The notes beneath the pieces were generated by a model. That model was not told the DNA's origin and made no database searches. It saw nothing but the letters and a program-made list of their open reading frames with translations. 64,000 nucleotides of DNA from Spirosoma endbachense (GTDB lineage: Bacteria; Bacteroidota; Bacteroidia; Cytophagales; Spirosomataceae): assembly GCF_010233585.1 (NCBI RefSeq), contig NZ_CP045997.1, positions 7,550,654 through 7,614,653 on the forward strand. Direction: 5' to 3'. Positions 37,391 through 45,046 of the stretch are shown here, piece after piece. The position numbers and the translations under genes are program-made. Each line of letters begins with the position of its first letter. The stretch's first letter is position 1.

Positions 37391-37422
37391 AACTTCCCGA
37401 ACGTTTAAACATTCGGGAAGTT
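37391..37422 (-). promoter_or_regulatory. Intercistronic hairpin after susD-like gene
   Basis: AACTTCCCGAA (37391-37401) and TTCGGGAAGTT (37412-37422) are perfectly complementary, and the loop itself contains GTTT/AAAC. It lies 18 bases past the SusD-like stop on the minus strand and lacks a T-tract. It may stabilise the susC-susD message or cause partial termination. Confidence 0.65.
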
Positions 37423-37439
37423 GAGTAATAGTAAGCTAG

Positions 37440-38972
37440 TTAATACCCATCATTCTGCGTCCAGGCTGGGTTTCTGGCCATTTCATTCACGGGAATGGGA
37501 GCTAAGTACTTCTGACTGACGTTGGTGTTTGCCGGAATCGGATTTTCTAATGGACTTCGGGCCGCAATAATCTTTGGAAGTAATTGTAACCGTACGATAT
37601 CGAACCAGCGTACCCCAAATTCACCTGCAAACTCGTAAGCTCGTTCATACACGACCGAATCCCTAAACGCCTGCGCCGACAGCCCTGATGTTAAGTTGGG
37701 TAGGCCGGCACGCTTTCTGACCTGATTGATAGCGCTATAACTGGCAGCGGTTGGCCCACCGGCTGCCATTGCTGAGGCTTCGGCATAGGCTAACAGAACA
37801 AGCGGATAGCGAATCACATCATACACTTTGTTGGTACTTGGATTGATGGCGTTAATGGTCGTTTCAGTTTCCGAGACTCCGTCGCCATTCAGACCGGCCC
37901 GAAACTTCTTGTAATAAGGGTGACCAGCGTGGGTTTCGGGCGAATCCCAGGGAACCAGCTTAAACGTTTTGCCATCGGGCTGGCGCAGCTTGATCGTCGT
38001 ATAAAACGTTGCATCGGTCCGGCTGCACTTTGGCGCGTTTTTATAGAAATTGATTTCAGGATAATAATCATCCCAACCACTAGAGCCATTCGTAGCTACC
38101 TCGTCGAGTGGGACAGAGGATGAACCGGCACTCCGAAGCGGAAGGCCGCCACTCACATTATACTGAAAGCCGAAAATAGATTCGGGGCTGTTGTTTGTGG
38201 AAAAAACGGTAGCATATGCCGTATTTACATTGAATTGCCCCGATTGCATCACCAAATTTGCTTCGTCGGCTGCCAGCTTGTAATTGGTTTCCTGATTTAA
38301 TGGCCAGCCCGTCATGTTTAAATACACATCGGCCAGTAGCGACCGTGCGGCCATTTGATTGGCCTTGCCCGGCTGACCTGGAAACGAAACGGGTAATAGC
38401 TCTTTCGCTTTCTGTAAATCGCTGATAATGGCGGCATAAACTTTATCGACGGCATCTCTGGGAGGTCGATCATTCACGTCAATCTGCGTCAGAATGATCG
38501 GTACGGGCCCAAAGGTTCTCACTAAATAAAAGTAGCCCAATGCCCGCAGGAAATACGCCTGACCCGCAGCCTGATTTTTCAACACGTCGGTTGAATTCAC
38601 TTTGGCATAATTGGCAATCACGTTGTTGGCCTGGTAAATACCCTGCCAGGGCCCTTGCCATTGCGCCACCAGACTGCCATTACCGCTACCGCCACTTAAG
38701 CGATCGAACAGGCGAAAATCTTCTTTATTGAGGCCGGGATCAGTGGTGAAATCATCGGACCCGAAATAGGACGTACTTCGGTTCGTAAATCCCCAGGCAC
38801 CATCGCGGGCAAACTGGATGTAAATGGCCGAAACAGACGCGTCCAGATCCGCCTGCGTTTTAAAGTAAGTTCCGGGCGTTAAGCTGCCTTTGGGGTCCTC
38901 GGTAAGACTTTGACAGCCACCAGTCAGAATCAGGACAAGGAATACGAGTATAAGTGAATATTTGGTGTTCAT
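37440..38972 (-). CDS. SusD/RagB-family lipoprotein
   Basis: From the ATG at 38972 the product is 510 residues with a lipoprotein signal (LVLILTGGCQSL) and the SusD-like alpha-helical domain. It has the N-terminal LTPGTYFKTQADLDASVSAI segment, TPR-like RALGYFYLVRTFGPVPII, and the C-terminal YAFEGEFGVRWFDIVRLQLL-type region (here YEFAGEFGVRWFDI). SusD proteins bind oligosaccharides at the cell surface and cap the partner SusC channel. The SusC-like gene ends 42 bases upstream. The frame opens 13 codons earlier, but the ATG before the signal peptide is preferred. Confidence 0.95.
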   Translation of the reverse strand: MNTKYSLILVFLVLILTGGCQSLTEDPKGSLTPGTYFKTQADLDASVSAIYIQFARDGAWGFTNRSTSYFGSDDFTTDPGLNKEDFRLFDRLSGGSGNGSLVAQWQGPWQGIYQANNVIANYAKVNSTDVLKNQAAGQAYFLRALGYFYLVRTFGPVPIILTQIDVNDRPPRDAVDKVYAAIISDLQKAKELLPVSFPGQPGKANQMAARSLLADVYLNMTGWPLNQETNYKLAADEANLVMQSGQFNVNTAYATVFSTNNSPESIFGFQYNVSGGLPLRSAGSSSVPLDEVATNGSSGWDDYYPEINFYKNAPKCSRTDATFYTTIKLRQPDGKTFKLVPWDSPETHAGHPYYKKFRAGLNGDGVSETETTINAINPSTNKVYDVIRYPLVLLAYAEASAMAAGGPTAASYSAINQVRKRAGLPNLTSGLSAQAFRDSVVYERAYEFAGEFGVRWFDIVRLQLLPKIIAARSPLENPIPANTNVSQKYLAPIPVNEMARNPAWTQNDGY

Positions 38973-39014
38973 GATTATGTCTCTTAGTCGGGTTCTAAAA
39001 CGGACAAACACTGA

Positions 39015-42000
39015 TTACAGACCAAGCCGTAAGCCTACCGTATAGGTTCTTGGGTTTGGGATAACGCCCATTTCCAGGCCCTGGGTAATGGCATTGGTAC
39101 CATTCGATACTTCCGGATCATAGCCTGGGTATTTGGTGATTGTGAAGAGGTTTTGACCACTCACATATACTTCGAGGTTACGAATCTTTGCCTTGTTGAG
39201 CAGGTTGTCGGGAATACGATACGTCAGCGACAGATTTTTCAGTTTCGTATAGCTGCCATCGTATACGTAGCGGCTGCTGTTGTTGAAATTCTTGCTGGTG
39301 TTGCTGAATGCCGGATTATCGGTCTGGTTGCTGGATGTCCAGATATTCAGCGCGTCGGTGGTTGTAGCGTTCCGTTGATCGCCCAGACCACCCCACAAAT
39401 AAGCCAGAGTCTGCGAGTAAATCTGGTTGCCGTGCGTGCCCTGGAACATAAAGCTCAGGGTGAAATTGCCATAGCTTACGTCGTTGATAAATCCGAATGA
39501 ATACTTGGGCGTACCGTTGCCAATGGGCATGCGATCGGCAGCCGTGTAAGCGTGGTCATTATTCACGTCAACGTATTTGGCATCGCCCGGTTTCATGCCA
39601 AATTGGGCGGCCTGATCGGCTTCACTCGTTTTCCAGGTTCCCAGGAATTGGTAGCCGTAAAACTCACCCAGCGGACGACCGACCCGCAGAATAGAAGCAC
39701 TGTTGAGGGCAGAACCGACACCGTTTACGATAACATTGTCGAGGCCACCCAGATCGATTACCTTATTCCGGTTAAAGGAGATGTTGAAGTTGCTGGTCCA
39801 GCGAAGTTTACCCACCGAAACCGGCGTTCCACTGAGCGAAAATTCGAGCCCTTTATTCTCAACACTACCAATATTTCGGAGATAATTGCCACCACCCAGG
39901 TAGAACGGTGCCTGGTAGCTGTAGAGGAGGTTTGATATATTTTTCTGATAGACATCCGCCGTGAACCGTATACGGCCGTTTAAAAACGAAGCATCGATAC
40001 CGGCGTCATATTGGGTTGTTGTTTCCCATTTCAGGCTGCTCGATACCGGTGCTCCCAGAGGTGTTGCAACGCTCGGTGTCGTGCCATCATAATAATAAGC
40101 CGGTTGGGTGCCACCTGTCGTAACCTGGGCAATAGTAGCGTAGGCTCCAACGGCCTGGTTACCGGTCTGCCCGTAGCTGGCACGTACTTTTAAATCAGAG
40201 AACAGCTTCGAGTTCTGCATGAAAGCCTCTTTGGATAAATTCCAGCCCAAAGCCAGCGAGGGAAATGTGCTGTATTTCTGCGTTAAGTGCGACGAACCAT
40301 CCGTACGAACACTGGCTGTGAGCAGGTACTTGTCTTTATACGCATAGTTGACCCGACCCATGTACGATTGCAGGGCATCGGCCGAATAACCTGACGAAGT
40401 TTGCTGCGTTGTGCCCAGGCTTAAATTATAATAACCCAGCGCATAGGTCGATAAACTATTGGCTCGGGCATTCACGGACATCCCCTGTCCCTGCTGCTGT
40501 TCATAGAGTGCGGTTACAGTCAGGCCATGATCGCCAAAATTGGCCTTGTAGGTCAGGAAGTTACTGTTCTGGAAATTCCAGTTTCTGGAAGCATTTACCT
40601 GCGCATACAATACGCCATTACCCGTTCCCGGACCAAACAAAGTCTGATTAAAGGGCGATGATACCTGATAGGTCGTGTTTGTGGTAAACGTAAGTCCGTC
40701 GAGAATGCGGTACGTCAATATGCCCGTTCCGGCAAGGTTGGTATTCCGGCTTTCATCGAACTGGCTGGTCGCTCGGGCAACCGGGTTAAACTGAATTGAG
40801 GCATAGGGCGCTGTGAGGATAAACGCGCCCGTCTGATCGCGAACAGGGGAGGTCGGGTCCCATTCGGTTGCCTGCGTAAATGGGTCCGTCAAGTCGCCGG
40901 AGTAGTTGGTATTCCGGTTTTGCGGCAGCACCGCAGCCACGTTGAACTTGAGGTTTATCCGGTCATTGATCCTGGCATCGATATTGGCCCGTAAGGTCGT
41001 TCGCTTATAATACTGGTTGAGAATCAAGCCAGGTTGATCGAGGTAATTAGCCGACAGCAGGTATTTGACATTGGCAGATCCACCCGATACATCGAGCTGA
41101 TAATTCTGTAACAACGGTTCCTGATGCAGTTCGTTTTGCCAGTCGGTGCCACCATTTGCCCTCAACGTCTGAAGTCGATCATCCGAAAAAGCGGGTGGAT
41201 TTCCGGTCGATGTAAACTGCGTATTGACGGTACGGGCGAAATCGTAGGCATTCATCAAGCTCAGTTTTTTTGGCATACTGGCTCTACTGAACCACGTGCT
41301 GAAATTAACCTTTGCCTTTCCTTCCTGACCCGATTTTGTGGTAATGAGTACAACGCCATTTGATCCTCTGGACCCATAAATAGCTGTTGCAGAGGCATCT
41401 TTAAGGATTTCCAGTGATTCAATATCATTGGGGTTGATGGACTCGATGTTCCCGCCGATAAACCCGTCGATCACATAGAGTGGATCATTGGAGCCGGTGA
41501 TGGAGTTTGACCCCCGTATCCGAACACTGAGACCACGCCCTGGCTGGCCGCTGCTGCTGGCCACGACTACCCCGGATGTTGTACCCTGCAAGGCTTGCTC
41601 AACCCGCACGAGTGGCCGTTTGGCAATCTCCTTGGCCGTTACCGTACTCGTTGCACCCGTAACATCACTTTTGCGTTGTTCGCCATAGCCGACCACCACA
41701 ACTTCCTGCAAGCCACGTTCGCTAACCTTTAGGGTCACGTTCAGTGTGGTCTGTGTTCCGATGGGAACCTCCTGACTTTCGTAGCCGACAAAACTAAAGA
41801 CCAGAATTGCTCCTCTATCGGTCACCTCAAGCTGAAACTGCCCTCTGGTATCGCTTGTCGTTCCTTTTTGCGTTCCTTTAACAACAATGCTTACGCCAGG
41901 CAAACCTTCGCCTTTTTCGTCGGTAACCCTACCGGTAATTGGGGCGAGCGCACTCTTGATACTCTGGACTTTGTCGGTCATTATATCCGACGTTTTTCTC

Positions 42001-42410
42001 TCCGATTCTGCACCTGGCTCCACTTTAAGCCCTATTCTTACTTCGGCCGTTTGTAGCGATAACGCATTCGTTCTGTTATCAAGCAGCGATTCTTCTTTTC
42101 GTTTGATAACAATGGTTTTGCTAACGATGGAATAACTCAGCGGCTGGTTTTTGAATAATTCATCCAGTACCGTTTCCAGGGTCGCATTTTTGAGGTGCAG
42201 GGACACCTTATTGCTTTTCGTCAGCAGCTCCGTTTGTAGAAAGAATGAGTAACCACTCTGTTTCTCAATCTTATCCAGCACCTTTTCGAGGGGAGCATTA
42301 CGTTCATTAATTGAAATACGTTGACTATAACCGGCCGCATAAATATGCAGGCAGGCTGCCAATAAGAGTATGCCGGTAAAGTTGAGTCGCATAATCCATT
42401 TTCGTTTCAT
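39015..42410 (-). CDS. SusC/RagA TonB-dependent receptor with STN domain
   Basis: The likely start at 42410 gives 1131 residues beginning MKRKWIMRLNF and a signal peptide. In order: an STN secretin/TonB short N-terminal domain (SINERNAPLEKVLDKI, about 20-100), a carboxypeptidase-like regulatory domain (ITGRVTDEKGEGLPGVSIVV), a TonB plug (EVVVVGYGEQRKSDVTGA; RIRGSNSITGSNDPLYVIDG) and the 22-strand barrel. The STN domain with an adjacent FecR/ECF pair indicates surface signalling: substrate binding frees the sigma factor. The open frame runs to 42509, but the extra 33 residues (MNYSTFYLRLC and onwards) are not signal-like. Confidence 0.95.
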   Translation of the reverse strand: MKRKWIMRLNFTGILLLAACLHIYAAGYSQRISINERNAPLEKVLDKIEKQSGYSFFLQTELLTKSNKVSLHLKNATLETVLDELFKNQPLSYSIVSKTIVIKRKEESLLDNRTNALSLQTAEVRIGLKVEPGAESERKTSDIMTDKVQSIKSALAPITGRVTDEKGEGLPGVSIVVKGTQKGTTSDTRGQFQLEVTDRGAILVFSFVGYESQEVPIGTQTTLNVTLKVSERGLQEVVVVGYGEQRKSDVTGATSTVTAKEIAKRPLVRVEQALQGTTSGVVVASSSGQPGRGLSVRIRGSNSITGSNDPLYVIDGFIGGNIESINPNDIESLEILKDASATAIYGSRGSNGVVLITTKSGQEGKAKVNFSTWFSRASMPKKLSLMNAYDFARTVNTQFTSTGNPPAFSDDRLQTLRANGGTDWQNELHQEPLLQNYQLDVSGGSANVKYLLSANYLDQPGLILNQYYKRTTLRANIDARINDRINLKFNVAAVLPQNRNTNYSGDLTDPFTQATEWDPTSPVRDQTGAFILTAPYASIQFNPVARATSQFDESRNTNLAGTGILTYRILDGLTFTTNTTYQVSSPFNQTLFGPGTGNGVLYAQVNASRNWNFQNSNFLTYKANFGDHGLTVTALYEQQQGQGMSVNARANSLSTYALGYYNLSLGTTQQTSSGYSADALQSYMGRVNYAYKDKYLLTASVRTDGSSHLTQKYSTFPSLALGWNLSKEAFMQNSKLFSDLKVRASYGQTGNQAVGAYATIAQVTTGGTQPAYYYDGTTPSVATPLGAPVSSSLKWETTTQYDAGIDASFLNGRIRFTADVYQKNISNLLYSYQAPFYLGGGNYLRNIGSVENKGLEFSLSGTPVSVGKLRWTSNFNISFNRNKVIDLGGLDNVIVNGVGSALNSASILRVGRPLGEFYGYQFLGTWKTSEADQAAQFGMKPGDAKYVDVNNDHAYTAADRMPIGNGTPKYSFGFINDVSYGNFTLSFMFQGTHGNQIYSQTLAYLWGGLGDQRNATTTDALNIWTSSNQTDNPAFSNTSKNFNNSSRYVYDGSYTKLKNLSLTYRIPDNLLNKAKIRNLEVYVSGQNLFTITKYPGYDPEVSNGTNAITQGLEMGVIPNPRTYTVGLRLGL

Positions 42411-42603
42411 TCCAGGACTAATGTCAGCCAATCGGGAATTGATAGATTTCTTAAGTTGCCCCCACGGATCTGCCATGCATAGCCGTAGGTAAAAAGTAGA
42501 ATAGTTCATACTTTTGTAAGAGTTTGGGGTTTAGTAAAAGCTTGTACGTCAATCGTTTTACATCTCTTCCTGTTTTTTACAGGTAGGTTATCCTAAGCTT
42601 CAT

Positions 42604-42637
42604 GCCGGAAGTGCTCGCAACACGTTCCGGCTTTTTT
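42604..42637 (+). terminator. Hairpin with T-tract on the strand opposite the operon
   Basis: GCCGGAA (42604-42610) pairs with TTCCGGC (42625-42631), with an inner GTG/CAC pairing, followed by six T residues on the plus strand. The genes on both sides run on minus, so as a terminator it would serve an antisense transcript. On the minus strand it would be a leader hairpin of the SusC-like gene. Confidence 0.5.
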
Positions 42638-42689
42638 ATTAAGATAGCCTGTGGCTACTCCAGGCCTTGCCCAGACTGGCCATTGTCGA

Positions 42690-43943
42690 TCATGATTTAA
42701 CCGTGATTTTTCGTCCGTCCAGTTTAAAGTTTACACCACTTAATTGCAGAATCTGAAAAATTTGAGACAGGGGCACATCTCTGGAAATCTTACCTCTGAA
42801 CTTTTTGTCCGGCAATTTTCCCTGAAAAGCCACCTCTACATCGTACCAGCGGGCTATCTGGCGCATAATCGTCGGTAAATCAGTGTCTTTAAATTGAAAT
42901 TGCCCATTCTTCCAGGCCACTGCTTCTTCCAGATCGGCGTGGTCAATTCGATTAAGTCTGGGTCTGTTGCCTGACGCCAGCTGTGACTGTTCGCCTGGTT
43001 TTAGAATGATAGCCGATGCGCTTCCCTCGCTGACCGTTTTTGAAACACTAGGCTGTGTTTTGATAACTTTTACCTTTCCTTCGAGCAGCGTGGTTTTTAT
43101 ACTGCTCTCATCAGAATAGCTATTGATGTTAAAGTGGGTGCCTATTACCTCCACAACCTGTCCGGCCGAACGCACCCGAAACGGTATGGCTTCACTAGAG
43201 CCACTAGTAACGTGTGTTATTTCAAAATAGGCCTCCCCATTTAAGGCAACGGTTCGTTCCCGACCCCGAAACGTAGTTGGGTATTTCAGTGACGAAGCAG
43301 CATTCAGCCAAACCTTACTTCCGTCGGGAAGAATCACCCGGAATTTTCCTCCGCGCGGAGTAGTAATTGTATTATAGGATAGATCTGATTTTCCGTCGGG
43401 AGGTGTTTCCGCCGACTTCGAACCATCGTACATGATCTGACCATCAGCGGTTTTGGTAATGACCATATCATCCTGTCTCGCAATTTCACCATTCGTTGCA
43501 TCGTCCAGAACTATTTGTGATGCATCGTCCAGCGTTAGTATTGCCTTACTTCCTCCGGGTAGAATGTCGGTTTGTTGGGCAACCTGCCTGGCAGGCTTTG
43601 ACCGGAAGGTTAACTGATAAACAAATACGCCCGATATAATGATCACCAGGGCTGCCACGACAAGCCTGGCGAAACGACTACCTATATACGTAATTCGCCT
43701 GGATTTAGTAAATCCCGTTTCATTGGCTACTCTTTCCCAGGCTTCTTCTTTGCCTGATGTAGCAAACTGGTCGAACTCGTTGTTGAGATTTCCTTTTTCG
43801 GTCAGCTTTTCGAATAGCGCCCGGTTGTGATCGCTTTGCGCAACCCAATCATCCAGCTCCGCTTTTTCCTGAGAGGTTAGTTCGCCTTTAAGGTGCTTCG
43901 CAATCAGGTCCCCTTGTCTGAAATAGCCGCTATAGTCTTCCAT
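42690..43943 (-). CDS. FecR-family anti-sigma factor
   Basis: The 417-residue protein has a cytoplasmic N-terminal anti-sigma helix region (1-85), one membrane helix near 90-110 (LVVAALVIIISGVFVYQL), and the FecR domain (TPRGGKFRVILPDGSKVWLN, LNGEAYFEITH). It also has the DUF4974 C-terminal domain (FQFKDTDLPTIMRQIARWYD) that touches the receptor's STN domain. It would hold the ECF sigma factor until the SusC-like receptor signals. It lies between the sigma and SusC genes in the usual Bacteroidota order. Confidence 0.96.
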   Translation of the reverse strand: MEDYSGYFRQGDLIAKHLKGELTSQEKAELDDWVAQSDHNRALFEKLTEKGNLNNEFDQFATSGKEEAWERVANETGFTKSRRITYIGSRFARLVVAALVIIISGVFVYQLTFRSKPARQVAQQTDILPGGSKAILTLDDASQIVLDDATNGEIARQDDMVITKTADGQIMYDGSKSAETPPDGKSDLSYNTITTPRGGKFRVILPDGSKVWLNAASSLKYPTTFRGRERTVALNGEAYFEITHVTSGSSEAIPFRVRSAGQVVEVIGTHFNINSYSDESSIKTTLLEGKVKVIKTQPSVSKTVSEGSASAIILKPGEQSQLASGNRPRLNRIDHADLEEAVAWKNGQFQFKDTDLPTIMRQIARWYDVEVAFQGKLPDKKFRGKISRDVPLSQIFQILQLSGVNFKLDGRKITVKS

Positions 43944-44135
43944 AATGCTGCATTACATCATAGAGACACGCGAAGGAGGAAATAGGATAAAGGGGAGATA
44001 AATTTTAAGGAAATATTTTTTTGGATCAAGAAAAAATCAATAAAATCATAGTATAATGGTCTGATTTTCAGAGCTAATTAAAATGAATGACTAAGGCAGG
44101 ATTTTTTGTTTTTTTTCTCATCGCTCCTGGTTACT

Positions 44136-44723
44136 CTAAAAAGAAACCGTGTCCAGGAGGAGTACCACGCCGAATAGTTCGGGCGAAAGGCTTACTTTTA
44201 GCAATTCGAGTGCCCGGTATTTTTGCTTTTTGATGGTATTAATCGAAATGCCTAATTCATCGGCTATCTCCTGGTTCTTCTTTCCTTCCAGATAGCTCAT
44301 TACCGAAACGACGCGGTAGTTTTCTGGTAAAGCGTCGATGGCTGCGTGAAGTTCAGCGATGACTTCAGAGGAAATGATCGCATCCATAATGCTATGCTCC
44401 TCGGGCTCGTTCGTTCCCTGTTGCAGGAGGTAATCATCGACTACCTTACTGTGGCGTATGACATTAAGGCTGGCATGGCGAACGGTACTGTACAGATAGT
44501 TTTTTACTGCTACTTTATTGGCGAGGACGAAATCTCTTTCCTGCCAGTATTTGATAAATGCATCCTGTGCAATGTCCTGAGCCTGGGCCTGGTCTCGAAC
44601 TAGTTGAAGGGAAAAATAGACAAGGCGGTCATAGAATTCTTTAAACAGGGCATCCAGCGCCAACTCCTCCGGCTTTTCTTCCGGATTACTGATCATTGAA
44701 TACATTTTCCTGATAACACCCAT
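44136..44723 (-). CDS. ECF sigma-70 factor
   Basis: The 195-residue protein has region 2 (FYDRLVYFSLQLVRDQAQAQ, DIAQDAFIKYW) and region 4 (LPENYRVVSVMSYLEGKKNQ, EIADELGISINTIKKQKYRA), the helix-turn-helix that reads the -35 element. It is the FecR-controlled ECF type common before SusC/SusD pairs. The extended C-terminal tail (LLKVSLSPELFGVVLLLDTV) is hydrophobic and typical of this group. ATG codons at codons 7 and 10 are alternative starts. It is likely to activate the SusC operon and possibly its own gene. Confidence 0.95.
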   Translation of the reverse strand: MGVIRKMYSMISNPEEKPEELALDALFKEFYDRLVYFSLQLVRDQAQAQDIAQDAFIKYWQERDFVLANKVAVKNYLYSTVRHASLNVIRHSKVVDDYLLQQGTNEPEEHSIMDAIISSEVIAELHAAIDALPENYRVVSVMSYLEGKKNQEIADELGISINTIKKQKYRALELLKVSLSPELFGVVLLLDTVSF

Positions 44724-45046
44724 CTTAAGAAAGATTCATGTTTAAGAATGACTTGGTTGACAAAGACAATCAGCACAATCTGTCGCTTATGTTCACCCAA
44801 CCACAAAAACTAAACGAGTTTTAGGTATTCTGTTTAATCATTGCCTCCATGCTGAAATTGGCCAGCCGGGAGAATTAGACAAAATGAGTATTTTTATAGA
44901 TTAATCTGGCGCAAATTAAGGAAGCTCCTCTTAAAAAAATCTTAATAAATGCTTAATTTGGAAGTAAATCGGGAGATTATAGGAAAAAAAGATGAAAACC
45001 GGCGATTGGCTTACGGGAGTAGGCCTGGAGACGGGAATAGAATACC
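44724..45046. other. Intergenic region upstream of the sigma gene
   Basis: This 323-base region separates the SARP-like gene from the sigma factor gene on the same strand. No coding frame is seen. It probably contains the promoter of the sigma/FecR/Sus operon. A TGTCTTTG close to the -7 consensus occurs on the minus strand near 44757-44764, without a clear -33 box. Confidence 0.4.
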
